This document shows, one piece after another, positions 25,121 through 34,436 of a stretch of DNA of 64,000 nucleotides (position 1 is its first letter; every line of letters begins with the position of its first letter). The DNA lies in contig NZ_CP095732.1 in assembly GCF_020447305.1 (NCBI RefSeq), forward strand, positions 186,001 through 250,000. Reading direction: 5' to 3'. The notes below the pieces were generated by a model. The model saw only the letters and a list, made by a program, of their open reading frames with translations. It was not told the DNA's origin and did no database searches. The translations under genes and the position numbers were made by a program. This DNA comes from Abyssibius alkaniclasticus. GTDB lineage: Bacteria > Pseudomonadota > Alphaproteobacteria > Rhodobacterales > Rhodobacteraceae.

Positions 25121-25966
25121 ATGCGTTTGGTATTCATGCTGGTTTTGATTCTGGGCCTTGGCCTTGCCGGTTTTGCGGTGATGAAGGTCATGCAGCAGTT
25201 TCAGGGCTATCAGGCGCAAATCCAGCGCATGGAAAACGAGCGCGTTGCGCCGATTGAAACCGTTACCGTTATCATTGCGGCACGCGAAGTGCGATTTGGC
25301 CAACAGCTCACCCGCGCTGATGTGTCCGAAATTCAATGGCCCAAATCTTCCGCCCCCGCGAATGCATTCAATGACATGGCCGTCTTGTTTGGCCCCGAAG
25401 GCAGCGCGCCGCGCTCTGTCACCCGCGTTATGGAGCCGGGTGAGCCTATTCTTGTTTCCAAAGTCACCAATATCGGCGAGCCCGCCGACCTTCGCTCGAC
25501 ACTCGAAGACGGGATGCGCGCCTTCACCATCAACGTTGACGCGGTCAGCGGCGTGGGTGGCTTTCTGCAACCCGGCGACCGGGTTGACGTTTACTGGAGC
25601 GGCACCGGCGCGAATGGCGAAACCGTAACCCGGCTGATCGAGGAAGACCTTGTTCTGATCGCCATCGACCAAACCGCCGACCAGGATGTGAACCGCCCAC
25701 AGCTTGCCCGCACGGCAACTTTGCAAGTTTCTCCGACGATTGTTGCAAAAATGGTACAGGCCCAGGCCACCGGCCGCTTGACCCTGTCGCTGCGCGGCCT
25801 TGAAGACAGCTCTATTGTTGGAACTTTTGAGGTAGATCGCAGCACTGTTGTGGGTGAAAGCGCCCCCGCGCCGATAGAAGAAATCATCTGCACACGTAAA
25901 ATTCGGCGCGGTGTAGAGGTGGTTGAAGAGGTAATTCCCTGCGAAGAACCGGTGCGAAGCCAGTAA
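25121..25966 (+). CDS. cpaB: Flp pilus assembly protein CpaB/RcpC
   Basis: Protein of 281 aa with an N-terminal membrane anchor (LVFMLVLILGLGLAGFAVMK) and an SAF domain (VIIAAREVRFGQQLTRADV) in the periplasm. The block SGVGGFLQPGDRVDVYW is the CpaB signature. Its partner is the secretin CpaC; in other Tad systems RcpC stabilises the outer-membrane channel. The C-terminus has a paired cysteine region (EEIICTRK, VIPCEEP). AGGGGC precedes the ATG. Confidence 0.93.
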   Translation: MRLVFMLVLILGLGLAGFAVMKVMQQFQGYQAQIQRMENERVAPIETVTVIIAAREVRFGQQLTRADVSEIQWPKSSAPANAFNDMAVLFGPEGSAPRSVTRVMEPGEPILVSKVTNIGEPADLRSTLEDGMRAFTINVDAVSGVGGFLQPGDRVDVYWSGTGANGETVTRLIEEDLVLIAIDQTADQDVNRPQLARTATLQVSPTIVAKMVQAQATGRLTLSLRGLEDSSIVGTFEVDRSTVVGESAPAPIEEIICTRKIRRGVEVVEEVIPCEEPVRSQ

Positions 25967-26099
25967 ATCCGACATCAAGAGCGCCATCTAACACATTGAT
26001 TCTTGAAATCAATCGCAACTTGGCGCATTCTGCCCGGGATATCGGACACCGAAGATCCGAACACAATTGCCGGAAACGGTTTTGAGAGGCAGGAAAGAT

Positions 26100-27443
26100 A
26101 TGCACGTCAACAGCCTATTTAAGGCGGGGCTGCTGGGATTCGCGATTGCGATCACAGGCGTCGCCACGGCATCGGCACAGACCGGTGTATTGTCAGTAAT
26201 GCGTGGCTCAACGTCCGGCTCGATCACGGTTGCCGTGAATCGCGCTATCGTCGTTGAGAGCGAAGTTCCTTTCGCAGAAATTTCGGTTGCCAACCCGGCA
26301 ATCGCCGACATCGCGTCATTGTCCGACCGCACGATCTATGTGTTGGGCAAGGCAGCGGGCTCTACAACGATGACATTGCTCGACCCGAACGGTCAGCTTA
26401 TCGCCAATGTCGATCTGCGTGTTCAGCCCGATTTGACTGAATTCAAGGAACGCCTTGGCGAAATTCTGCCGGGCGAGCAGATCGAAGTGCGCACCGCCAA
26501 TGACGGGATCGTGCTTTCGGGCCGCGTTTCGGGCGCACGCAAGGTTGCCCGCGCCCTGGAACTGGCCGAACGCTATGCGCCGGGCCGCGTGACCAACCTG
26601 ATGATGGTTGGCGGAAGCCAGCAGGTAATGCTGCGGGTGCGATTCGCTGAAATGCGCCGCTCGGTTGCCAAAGAGCTTGGCTCTTTCCTTGGCGGTGACG
26701 CAGGGTTCGGTGGCGCCGCAGATACCGGCTCGTTCACGGCTGGCACCAATGGCGGTGGCGAGCTGAATGTCCAGCTGGGCTTTGGTGGTGTTGCCATCGA
26801 TCTGATGATGCAGGCGCTGGAAACGCGCGGCGTTGTGCGCACCCTGGCAGAACCCAACCTGGTCGCCATATCCGGACAGGATGCAAACTTCCTTGCCGGT
26901 GGCGAATATCCAACCCCCGCAGCCGATGGCGCAATCGAATACCGCCCGTTTGGTGTTCAGTTGCTGTTCAAACCCACGGTGGTGGATGGCGACCTGATCA
27001 ACCTTGAAATCGGCACGGTCGTATCGTCGCTTGATACATCGAACGCGCTGGTATTGAACGGTGACACCATTCTTGGCTTTTCAACCCGCAGTGCCAATAC
27101 CACGGTTGAAATTCGCGATGGCCAAAGCTTCGCCATTGCCGGATTGTTGCAGGATGATTTCCGCGATGTGAACAATCAGGTGCCCTGGCTTGGTGATGTG
27201 CCGGTTCTTGGCGCGTTGTTCCGCAGCGCAGAATATCGCCGCGAACAAACCGAACTGGTGATCATCGTCACCGCGCATCTTGTGGTGCCGACCAGTGCTG
27301 AAGCCCTGGCATTGCCAACCGACCGTATGCGCATCCCAACCGAAGAGGAACTCTTCCTGTTTGGCCGGGTCGAAGGGCGTTCAACCACGTCGGGCAACGA
27401 TGTGGGCGGATTGACCGGCACAACTGGCTACGTATTGGAGTAA
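26100..27443 (+). CDS. cpaC: Tad secretin CpaC/RcpA
   Basis: Outer-membrane secretin of 447 aa. A signal peptide (FKAGLLGFAIAITGVATASA) is followed by a BON/N-domain region (AIVVESEVPFAEISVANPAI), then the secretin core from about residue 230 (GVVRTLAEPNLVAISGQDAN, FLAGGEYPTP, and the closing VPWLGDVPVLGALFRSAEYR). It forms the pore for the Flp pilus. The start at 26100 is supported by GGCAGGA upstream. cpaB precedes it and a lipoprotein gene follows after four bases. Confidence 0.95.
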   Translation: MHVNSLFKAGLLGFAIAITGVATASAQTGVLSVMRGSTSGSITVAVNRAIVVESEVPFAEISVANPAIADIASLSDRTIYVLGKAAGSTTMTLLDPNGQLIANVDLRVQPDLTEFKERLGEILPGEQIEVRTANDGIVLSGRVSGARKVARALELAERYAPGRVTNLMMVGGSQQVMLRVRFAEMRRSVAKELGSFLGGDAGFGGAADTGSFTAGTNGGGELNVQLGFGGVAIDLMMQALETRGVVRTLAEPNLVAISGQDANFLAGGEYPTPAADGAIEYRPFGVQLLFKPTVVDGDLINLEIGTVVSSLDTSNALVLNGDTILGFSTRSANTTVEIRDGQSFAIAGLLQDDFRDVNNQVPWLGDVPVLGALFRSAEYRREQTELVIIVTAHLVVPTSAEALALPTDRMRIPTEEELFLFGRVEGRSTTSGNDVGGLTGTTGYVLE

Positions 27444-27447
27444 GCAC

Positions 27448-28071
27448 ATGAAAACACTTGGTAAAATCATGACAGCATCCTCCGCTCTGCTTCTGGCTGG
27501 CTGCTTTCAGCCTGCAGGGTCGCTCAACAACCAGAACGCATTTGCAGGGGCAACCGCCAATAACATCATGGCGCAAAGCGTTACGCGCAACGGTGTTGAA
27601 TATCTGCAAGCCATGTCGGCGCGGTTCCGCGCCGAGGTGCCAACGATGATCAACTTTGAGTTCAACTCGGCCGAACTTGACGAAGAGGCCCGCAATATTC
27701 TGCGCGCCCAGGCCGACTGGATCAAAGCCAACCCCATCGTGCGCTTCCGCGTTTACGGCCATACCGACCGTGTGGGCAGCAACAGCTACAATCAGGCGCT
27801 TGGCCTGCGGCGCGCCCGCGCTGCCGTGCGCTACCTGATCAGCATCGGTGTGCCGCGCAACCGGCTTGAGGCCTATACCTCGCTTGGAGAAACCCAGCCG
27901 CTGGTGAATACCGAGCTGCGCGAGCGGCTGAACCGCCGCACGGTGACCGATGTCACCGGCTTTGCCCCGGGCTTTGATGCCGCCGACTTTGATGGCAAGC
28001 GCGCCGTCATCGTCTATGGTGAATATGTGGGTGATACCGGCTCGGAAATCGTGACCGATACCAGCCTGTAA
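27448..28071 (+). CDS. OmpA-family lipoprotein of the Tad locus
   Basis: Lipoprotein of 207 aa with lipobox LLAGC (lipidated Cys19) and an OmpA C-like peptidoglycan-binding domain (MINFEFNSAELDEEARNIL, VYGHTDRVGSNSYNQALGLR, RARAAVRYLISIGVPRNRLE). It sits where other Tad loci carry cpaD, so it may anchor the secretin to the peptidoglycan in its place. It is tightly linked to cpaC (four-base gap). A hairpin follows the gene. Confidence 0.88.
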   Translation: MKTLGKIMTASSALLLAGCFQPAGSLNNQNAFAGATANNIMAQSVTRNGVEYLQAMSARFRAEVPTMINFEFNSAELDEEARNILRAQADWIKANPIVRFRVYGHTDRVGSNSYNQALGLRRARAAVRYLISIGVPRNRLEAYTSLGETQPLVNTELRERLNRRTVTDVTGFAPGFDAADFDGKRAVIVYGEYVGDTGSEIVTDTSL

Positions 28072-28096
28072 CAACGGGTGCAGTCCTGCCGGATTT

Positions 28097-28127
28097 GAAG
28101 GCCACGTCAGGCAACTGCGTGGCCTTC
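28097..28127 (+). terminator. Hairpin after the OmpA-family gene
   Basis: GAAGGCCACG (28097-28106) pairs with CGTGGCCTTC (28118-28127), a ten-base perfect stem, followed by GGTTTG. It splits the pilus locus into a pilin/secretin part and a motor part. Confidence 0.55.
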
Positions 28128-28132
28128 GGTTT

Positions 28133-28183
28133 GCCCGGCTATTGCCCCGGCTGTTGCCCCGGCTGTTGCCCCGGCTGTTGCAC
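28133..28183. repeat. 12-bp tandem repeat (CTGTTGCCCCGG-type)
   Basis: About four imperfect copies of a 12-base unit reading GGCTGTTGCCCC in sequence, directly after the hairpin at 28097-28127. It does not code for anything I can identify. Confidence 0.8.
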
Positions 28184-28361
28184 AGCGCTTCACCGTCTAT
28201 CCAGTTGTAGTATTGTCATATACTATGTTAATCCTTACGTTGTTAAATTGAGCATATGATTAAGTGTTTTAGGCTTTTCGCCGAATCCGGGCTCCTTTCC
28301 AGAATACGTCTGGGTTTGCCAACAAAACGGTGCGGCGACTGAAATTGGCAGAGGCGAAACA

Positions 28362-29582
28362 ATGGCGCTGTTAAAGTTAAAAGAACGGAATATCGAGGCT
28401 TACTCGGTCGCACAGAACCCCGACAGCTTTGCAAAGCTAGGCTCGGATCTTGACGGTTTGTTCGGCGAAAACTGGGCAGAGATTACCTATGACAAGGCCG
28501 GGGAGGCTTTGGGCCGCGGCGAGCTTGAGGGTTCGGAAATTGTCATTGCCTGTGTCGAGCAGCGCGATGAAAGCAACCTGCGCCCGATTGAGGCCTATAT
28601 CAAATCGGCCAAGCGCGCCCATTTGCCGGTAATCATCGTGGCGCGCGATGTCGGCCCGTCAATGCTGCACCACCTGCTGCAACTGGGCGCCGATGATTTT
28701 GCCCCCTACCCGCTTCCGCATAACGCCTTGGCCAATATTTTCGATCGTTTGCAGCAAAAGCGCGAACATATGATCACCAACAGCCCCAAACAGCGCAATC
28801 GCCACGGGCTGATCATGCCGGTTTACAGCCCGTCGGGCGGGGTTGGCAGCACAACCTTTGCGGCGAATCTGGCGTGGGAAATGTCGCAGCATACCCGCAA
28901 GACCGACCAGCGCGTTGCGCTGGTGGATTTCGACTTTCAATATGGCTCGGTCGCCACCCTGCTGGACCTGCCGCGCCGTGATGCCGTGTATGAACTGCTG
29001 ACCGACCCGACCTCGATCAGCGCCGATACGCTGAGCCAGGCGATGACCTCGTTCAAATCGAGCATGGCCGTGATGAGCGCACCGCCCGAAGCGATGCCGC
29101 TTGATATTCTGCAACCCGAGGACATCCAGCGCATTCTTGGCCTGCTGCGCGAACGCTACGATTTTATCGTCGTCGACCTGCCGCGCGCGCTGACCGAATG
29201 GTCGGGCACGATTCTGACCGAGGCTGAAACATTCTTCTGCCTGCTGGAGCTTGACATGCGCTCGGCCCAGAACCTGATGCGCTATCTGCGCGCGCTGCGC
29301 GCCGAAGACCTGCCGGGCGAGAAAATCCAGTATGTGTTGAACCGTGCGCCGGGTATTACCAACCTGAACGGCAAAAGCCGCATTGCACGGTTTTCCGAAA
29401 GTCTGGGCATCGAGATCAAAATTCTTTTGCCCGACGGGGGCCGCGCAATTACGGTTGCCGCCGATCAGGGCGTGCCCCTGTCCGACGGTGCGGCCAAAAA
29501 CCCGCTGCGCAAGGAAATTCGCAAGATCGCCACCACAATCGTTGACCTGGCGACCGAGGCGCGTGCCGCTATCGCCAATTAG
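28362..29582 (+). CDS. cpaE: Pilus assembly protein CpaE/TadZ, atypical MinD-like ATPase
   Basis: Protein of 406 aa. Residues 1-140 form a receiver-like domain without the usual phosphorylation cluster being obvious, and the rest is a ParA/MinD-type domain (VALVDFDFQYGSVATLLDLP, YDFIVVDLPRAL). The P-loop reads SPSGGVGSTTF (from residue 156): both signature lysines of a deviant Walker A (K-G-G-x-G-K-T) are replaced by Ser158 and Ser163. TadZ proteins are known to have atypical Walker boxes and to mark the polar site of pilus assembly. The gene starts a second transcription unit of the locus. Confidence 0.9.
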   Translation: MALLKLKERNIEAYSVAQNPDSFAKLGSDLDGLFGENWAEITYDKAGEALGRGELEGSEIVIACVEQRDESNLRPIEAYIKSAKRAHLPVIIVARDVGPSMLHHLLQLGADDFAPYPLPHNALANIFDRLQQKREHMITNSPKQRNRHGLIMPVYSPSGGVGSTTFAANLAWEMSQHTRKTDQRVALVDFDFQYGSVATLLDLPRRDAVYELLTDPTSISADTLSQAMTSFKSSMAVMSAPPEAMPLDILQPEDIQRILGLLRERYDFIVVDLPRALTEWSGTILTEAETFFCLLELDMRSAQNLMRYLRALRAEDLPGEKIQYVLNRAPGITNLNGKSRIARFSESLGIEIKILLPDGGRAITVAADQGVPLSDGAAKNPLRKEIRKIATTIVDLATEARAAIAN

Positions 29583-29592
29583 GATGTAAGCC

Positions 29593-31041
29593 ATGTTTCG
29601 ACGGTTCAATCGCCCAGATAATTCGCCCGATGTCGCGGCACCGGAAAAGCTGCCGCCTCTGACGCTGGAACCGGAGGTGATTGTCAGCTCCAAGAAACAT
29701 ACGCCGCCCAAGCTTTCCGAAGAAGAGCGCGACCGGATGGAGCGTGAACGCAAGAAAGCCGAACGATTCATGAATATCCGCATGGATATTCACAAGCGCC
29801 TGCTTGAAACGCTCAACCTTGCCGCCATCGAAAAAGCATCCGACGCCGATTTGCGCCGCGAAATCGGGGCGATTGCCCGCGAAGGCGTGCAGGAAATGGG
29901 CGTGGTGCTGAACGGCGCCGAACAAAAGCAGCTTTTGCAAGACCTGATGGACGAGGTTACCGGCCTTGGCCCGCTTGAGCCCTTGCTGCAAGACCCGACC
30001 GTCAACGATATTCTGGTCAACGGCCCGCACCAGATTTTTGTCGAACGGTTTGGCAAGCTGGAACTGACCCAGACACGCTTCAAGGATGACCGGCATTTGC
30101 TGCGGGTGATCGACAAGATCGTATCGGCCGTTGGCCGCCGGGTTGACGAAAGCCACCCCTATGTCGACGCCCGCCTTGCCGATGGCTCGCGTTTCAACGC
30201 GATGGTGCCGCCCTGCGCGGTTGACGGCGCGCTGGTATCGATTCGTAAATTCTCCAAAGACAAGCTGTCGATTCCAGAACTCATCGAATTTGGCGCCTTC
30301 AACGAAAACATGGCCGCCTATCTGGAAGCCGCCGTGGCCTGCCGGCTGAATATCGTTGTTTCCGGCGGCACGGGCTCGGGTAAAACCACCACGCTCAACG
30401 CGCTTTCAAGCTATATCGACAATTCCGAACGCATCTGCACGATCGAGGATACGGCGGAACTTCAGCTTCAGCAAATTCACGTGGCCCGGATGGAAAGCCG
30501 CCCCCCCAACGTGGAAGGGCGCGGCGAGGTTGGCCAGCGCGACCTGTTGCGCAACGCGCTGCGTATGCGCCCGGACCGCATTATCGTGGGTGAGACGCGC
30601 GGCGACGAGGTGATCGACATGCTGCAGGCCATGAATACCGGCCATGACGGTTCGATGACCACAATCCACGCCAACTCGGCGCGCGACGGCCTTAGCCGTA
30701 TGGAAAACATGATCGCCATGTCGGGCATCGAAATGCCGCTCAAGGCGATGCGCGCGCAAATTTCCAGTGCCGTGAACCTTGTGGTGCAGGTCAGCCGCCT
30801 GTCGGACGGGTCGCGCCGCATGGTCTCGATCACCGAGGTGACGGGGATGGAGGGCGAGATCATTTCGATGCAGGAAATCTTCAAGTTCCAGCGCGAAAGT
30901 GTCGATGAAAGCGGCAAGATCCACGGCAAGTTCACGGCAACCGGGTTGCGCACCGCCTTTGCAGAACGTTTCAAACAATGGGGCCACCCGCTGCCCAACC
31001 ATATTTTCGCGGAAGCGCCCCGCCAACCCAAGGTAAGCTAG
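29593..31041 (+). CDS. cpaF: Tad secretion ATPase CpaF/TadA
   Basis: Hexameric traffic ATPase of 482 aa that powers pilus extension (and retraction in some systems). Walker A is [15 protein letters not shown] (Gly258-Thr266 region), followed by an Asp box ([14 protein letters not shown]), Walker B ([18 protein letters not shown]) and His box ([13 protein letters not shown]). The N-terminal half carries [20 protein letters not shown], typical of the CpaF branch. It is ten bases after cpaE and one base before tadB. Confidence 0.96.
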   Translation: MFRRFNRPDNSPDVAAPEKLPPLTLEPEVIVSSKKHTPPKLSEEERDRMERERKKAERFMNIRMDIHKRLLETLNLAAIEKASDADLRREIGAIAREGVQEMGVVLNGAEQKQLLQDLMDEVTGLGPLEPLLQDPTVNDILVNGPHQIFVERFGKLELTQTRFKDDRHLLRVIDKIVSAVGRRVDESHPYVDARLADGSRFNAMVPPCAVDGALVSIRKFSKDKLSIPELIEFGAFNENMAAYLEAAVACRLNIVVSGGTGSGKTTTLNALSSYIDNSERICTIEDTAELQLQQIHVARMESRPPNVEGRGEVGQRDLLRNALRMRPDRIIVGETRGDEVIDMLQAMNTGHDGSMTTIHANSARDGLSRMENMIAMSGIEMPLKAMRAQISSAVNLVVQVSRLSDGSRRMVSITEVTGMEGEIISMQEIFKFQRESVDESGKIHGKFTATGLRTAFAERFKQWGHPLPNHIFAEAPRQPKVS

Positions 31042-31042
31042 A

Positions 31043-32005
31043 ATGAGTATTGAACCCCTCATTTATGCGCTGATCTTCATCGCAGTCTTTTTCCTGATCG
31101 AGGGGATTTACCTTGCCGCTTTCGGCAAATCGGTGCGGCTTGAAAGCCGTGTGAACCGCCGCTTGCAGCTGCTTGAAAAGGGCGAAACCCGCGAAACGGT
31201 CATGGAAACGCTGCGCAAAGAGCGTGAGCAGCACCGCGAAGGCCGCAATATTCCGCTGTTCACGCCGCTGGCCAAGCGCGCCGCGGCCGCCAATATCGCC
31301 TTCACGCCGGTTGCGCTGGTCGCGCTTGTGCTGCTGCTGACGGTTGTCACCTTCATCGGGCTGCATTTTTTCACCGGCGCGGGCATCACCACAAAAATTC
31401 CGGTGGCCATTGCTATGGGCTATGGCGCGGTTTTCGTCTGGCTCGGCTCGAAGGCCAAAAAGCGGCTGGCCCTGTTTGAAGAACAGCTTCCCGATGCGGT
31501 AGAGCTGATCGTGCGCTCGCTGCGTGTCGGCCATCCGTTTTCAAGCTCGATCAATATCGTCGCCCAGGAAATGGCCGACCCGCTTGGCTCTGAATTCGGC
31601 GCTGTGGCCGACGAGGCGAGCTTTGGCGCCGATATTTCCGAAGGGCTGGTGCGGCTGTCACAGCGGATAGATTTGCAGGATCTGCGCTTTCTGGCCGTGG
31701 CCGTGACCATTCAAAGCCAGTCAGGCGGCAACCTTGCTGAAATCCTCGACGGTTTGGCCAAGGTCATCCGCTCGCGCTTCAAGCTGTTTCGCCGCGTGAA
31801 CGCCATTACCGCCGAGGCGAAGTGGTCGGGCTGGTTTCTGTCGATCTTCCCCGTCGTTGCGCTGGTCATGATCAATGTCATGCAGCCCGGATATTATGAC
31901 GAGGTTGAAAAAACCGCCTATTTCCTGCCCGCCGCAGTTGTTGTTTTTGCGTTTCTCGTCGTAAATATTATTTTCATGCGGGCAATGGTCAACATCAAGG
32001 TCTGA
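31043..32005 (+). CDS. tadB: Tad inner-membrane platform protein TadB
   Basis: Membrane protein of 320 aa with a type II secretion F domain (QLPDAVELIVRSLRVGHPFS, then IQSQSGGNLAEILDGLAKVI). It has two N-terminal and two C-terminal spans (ending VVVFAFLVVNIIFMRAMV). It forms the assembly platform with TadC and couples to CpaF. The gene begins one base after the cpaF stop. Confidence 0.95.
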   Translation: MSIEPLIYALIFIAVFFLIEGIYLAAFGKSVRLESRVNRRLQLLEKGETRETVMETLRKEREQHREGRNIPLFTPLAKRAAAANIAFTPVALVALVLLLTVVTFIGLHFFTGAGITTKIPVAIAMGYGAVFVWLGSKAKKRLALFEEQLPDAVELIVRSLRVGHPFSSSINIVAQEMADPLGSEFGAVADEASFGADISEGLVRLSQRIDLQDLRFLAVAVTIQSQSGGNLAEILDGLAKVIRSRFKLFRRVNAITAEAKWSGWFLSIFPVVALVMINVMQPGYYDEVEKTAYFLPAAVVVFAFLVVNIIFMRAMVNIKV

Positions 32006-32009
32006 TCGG

Positions 32010-32993
32010 GTGAGCGCCATATCATATAGCTACGAGTTTATCATCGCGGCCCTTGGCCCGCTTGGCCCGCTTATGGTTGCCGGCGGGATTGGCCTGCTGC
32101 TGATCATCATTTCCATTCCCTTCGCCATGAAATCCGGCCCCAACCCGTTTGAACGGCTCGGGCGCGGCAGCCTTGGCTTTTCATCGGGGGATGGTGAGAA
32201 AACCGCGCTGAACCTGCGCTATAACAGCGGCAAGTTCGACCTGTCGCGCTTTGACCAGTATCTGACCCCGCAAGACCAGAAAGAGTTTTCCGCCGTTCGC
32301 CTCAAGCTCATCCAGGCGGGCTATCGCTCCAAATCGGCGGTCAGCAATTTTGCCTTTGCGCGCATGGCCGGCGGGCTGACGCTTATCTTGCTTGGCGTGC
32401 TGCTGATGCTGTTGCGCGGCAAGGATTTTTCCGCCGCAACGGCTGCGTTTTACATCATATTCCCCGGTGTCATCGGCTATTACGGCCCAACCTATTGGGT
32501 GGAACGCCGCCGCCAGTCGCGCCAGGAAATGGTCACCAACGGCTTTCCCGATGCGCTTGACATGATGCTGATCTGCGTCGAGGCCGGCCAGTCGCTCGAC
32601 CAGGCCATTTTGCGCGTTGCCAAGGAAATCAAGAATTCCAACGAAGCCTTGGCCGAGGAATTCGAGATCGTCGCCAATGAAATTCGCGCCGGTAAAGAGC
32701 GCGTCGTGGTGCTGCGCGATATGGCCGAACGCTGCGGCGTGAACGATATTTCCGCCTTTGTCACCGTGCTTGTGCAATCGGCAACCTTCGGCACCTCGAT
32801 TTCCGATGCTTTGCGCGTTTATGCCGCTGAGATGCGCGACAAGCGCGTGATGCGCGCCGAGGAAAAGGCCAACGTTTTGCCCACGAAGCTGACGCTTGGC
32901 ACCATGCTGTTCACCGTGCCGCCGCTGCTGATCATTCTTGTCGGCCCGTCGATCCTCGACATCTATATCAACCTGCTTGGGGGCGGTGTGTGA
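32010..32993 (+). CDS. tadC: Tad inner-membrane platform protein TadC
   Basis: Second platform protein (327 aa), with a type II secretion F domain (DALDMMLICVEAGQSLDQAI, VTVLVQSATFGTSISDALRV) and spans at both ends. GTG at 32010 is the start, four bases after tadB, with CTGATCGG before it as a weak ribosome site. The stop overlaps the GTG start of the TPR lipoprotein gene by four bases (GTGA). Confidence 0.95.
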   Translation: MSAISYSYEFIIAALGPLGPLMVAGGIGLLLIIISIPFAMKSGPNPFERLGRGSLGFSSGDGEKTALNLRYNSGKFDLSRFDQYLTPQDQKEFSAVRLKLIQAGYRSKSAVSNFAFARMAGGLTLILLGVLLMLLRGKDFSAATAAFYIIFPGVIGYYGPTYWVERRRQSRQEMVTNGFPDALDMMLICVEAGQSLDQAILRVAKEIKNSNEALAEEFEIVANEIRAGKERVVVLRDMAERCGVNDISAFVTVLVQSATFGTSISDALRVYAAEMRDKRVMRAEEKANVLPTKLTLGTMLFTVPPLLIILVGPSILDIYINLLGGGV

Positions 32994-33556
32994 TATTGCG
33001 CAAAGGCGTTGCGCTTTTGGCTTTGGCGGGGTCGCTTGCCGCCTGTATGCCGGATGGGCGTATTGCCACCGAACGCCGCGGCCCACCGCCGCCACCCGGC
33101 ACCGTGCGCATAACCGAAGCCGTTGACGGCTTGCAGGTCGGCCATAACATGATGGCGGCCGGTGAATACCAACTCGCGCTCGACGCCTATGTGCGCGGAA
33201 TCGAGGAACACGGGCTGAACGCCGATGTGCTGAGCGCCATCGGCTCTGCCAATCTGCGGCTGGGGCGGCTGAACCAGGCGGTGCGCTATCTGGAACGCGC
33301 CGTGGAGCTGGACGAAGACTTCGCCGCCGCATGGAATAATCTTGGCGTGATCTATATTGCGCAAAACGAAATTCCCAAGGCGCGCGGCGCGTTTGAGCGG
33401 GCTTTCGCGCTTGATAACGGCGATTCCGATGAAATTCGGCAAAATCTGGTGCTGGCATTGAGTCTGTTGGGTGACACTTCGCAAGAAACCGCCGAGGATG
33501 TGCAATTCCGTCTGGTCCGGCGCGGGGCGGGGCGTTACCTATTGCTTGGGCAATAA
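32990..33556 (+). CDS. TPR lipoprotein of the Tad locus (TadD-like) 1
   Basis: Lipoprotein of 188 aa with lipobox LAAC (lipidated Cys19). A proline-rich stretch (RRGPPPPPGTV) precedes TPR units (VLSAIGSANLRLGRLNQAVR, AWNNLGVIYIAQNEIPKARG). TadD-type TPR lipoproteins help localise the secretin in other Tad systems. The GTG start at 32990 overlaps the tadC stop. A second TPR lipoprotein follows 22 bases on. Confidence 0.88.
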   Translation: MILRKGVALLALAGSLAACMPDGRIATERRGPPPPPGTVRITEAVDGLQVGHNMMAAGEYQLALDAYVRGIEEHGLNADVLSAIGSANLRLGRLNQAVRYLERAVELDEDFAAAWNNLGVIYIAQNEIPKARGAFERAFALDNGDSDEIRQNLVLALSLLGDTSQETAEDVQFRLVRRGAGRYLLLGQ

Positions 33557-33578
33557 AAACAAGATTTGGGGCGTTGAT

Positions 33579-34436
33579 ATGGGCAAGATTCACCACCTTC
33601 CGCTTTTCGCCGTGCTGCTGCTTTCGGCATGTGGTGCCGCGCGCGAGGGTATGGACAATTCTGCGGAACTCGCCTCGATCGAGGCGATTGACGATGCAAC
33701 CGTTGCCGACATCATGCTCAACGCGGGCGACGCGCAGCAGGCCATAGCATTTTTCCGCGGCAAACTGGCTGACGAGCCCAACCGCGTGGATTACAAGCGC
33801 GGCTTGGCGCAATCCTATATCCGTGCCCGCCAATATGCCGATGCCGTGCTGATTTACGAACAGATGGATGCCGCCGGCCAAGCCAATAATGATGATCTGA
33901 TGGCCCTGGCCGACGCCTATTTGCGCAATGGCGGCTGGGACGAGGCGCGCGCCACGCTGGCCAAGGTGCCCCCCACGCTTGAAACCTATGACCGGTATCG
34001 CCTGGAGGCGCTTCTGGCCGACAACAATCAGGAATGGGACCGGGCCGACAGTTTTTATGAAACCGCCCGCGGGCTGACCACAACCCCGGCCAGCATTCTG
34101 AACAACTGGGGGTTTTCCAAACGCGTGCGCGGCGAATATGAAGCCGCCGAGCGCCTGTTCCGCCAGGCTTTGTCTTATGACAGCGACCTGTTCACCGCCA
34201 AAACCAACCTTGCCGTTGTGCGCGCGCTTCAGGGCAATTACCGGCTGCCCATCATCCCGATGACAGATGTCGAAAAGGCCGTGCTGCTTTATGAGGTGGC
34301 GCGCATTGCCGCCAACCGTGGCGATCGTGATATCGCGCGCGGGATGCTGGAACAGGCGATTGACACGCATCCGCAGTTTTTTGATGCCGCGGTGCAGGCG
34401 CTGGCCACACTCAACTCGGCAGGCCCGAACGAGTAA
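33579..34436 (+). CDS. tadD: TPR lipoprotein of the Tad locus (TadD-like) 2
   Basis: Lipoprotein of 285 aa with lipobox LLSAC (lipidated Cys18). TPR repeats cover most of the rest (RVDYKRGLAQSYIRARQYAD, LMALADAYLRNGGWDEARAT, ASILNNWGFSKRVRGEYEAA, AERLFRQALSYDSDLFTAK). It is the better fit to TadD by length. The start at 33579 is chosen because the signal sequence starts there. The stop overlaps the tadV start (TAATG). Confidence 0.88.
   Translation: MGKIHHLPLFAVLLLSACGAAREGMDNSAELASIEAIDDATVADIMLNAGDAQQAIAFFRGKLADEPNRVDYKRGLAQSYIRARQYADAVLIYEQMDAAGQANNDDLMALADAYLRNGGWDEARATLAKVPPTLETYDRYRLEALLADNNQEWDRADSFYETARGLTTTPASILNNWGFSKRVRGEYEAAERLFRQALSYDSDLFTAKTNLAVVRALQGNYRLPIIPMTDVEKAVLLYEVARIAANRGDRDIARGMLEQAIDTHPQFFDAAVQALATLNSAGPNE

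Larger units (their letters stand above)
28072..28361. other. Gap between the OmpA-family gene and cpaE
   Basis: A 290-base region. It holds a terminator-like hairpin, a short 12-bp tandem array, then an AT-rich stretch (about 28195-28275, with TTAA at 28228 and 28243) that probably carries the promoter of cpaE and the rest of the pilus operon. No small gene is evident. Confidence 0.55.

Noticed and set aside
28133-28183. Possible CRISPR-like array
   Set aside because: The units are 12 bases and directly adjoining, with no spacers and no cas genes in the window. The same holds for 57738-57780 and 60111-60142.
32181-34370. 729-codon minus-strand frame opposite tadC and the TPR lipoprotein genes
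   Set aside because: Shadow of real pilus genes; no signal, motif or ribosome site.
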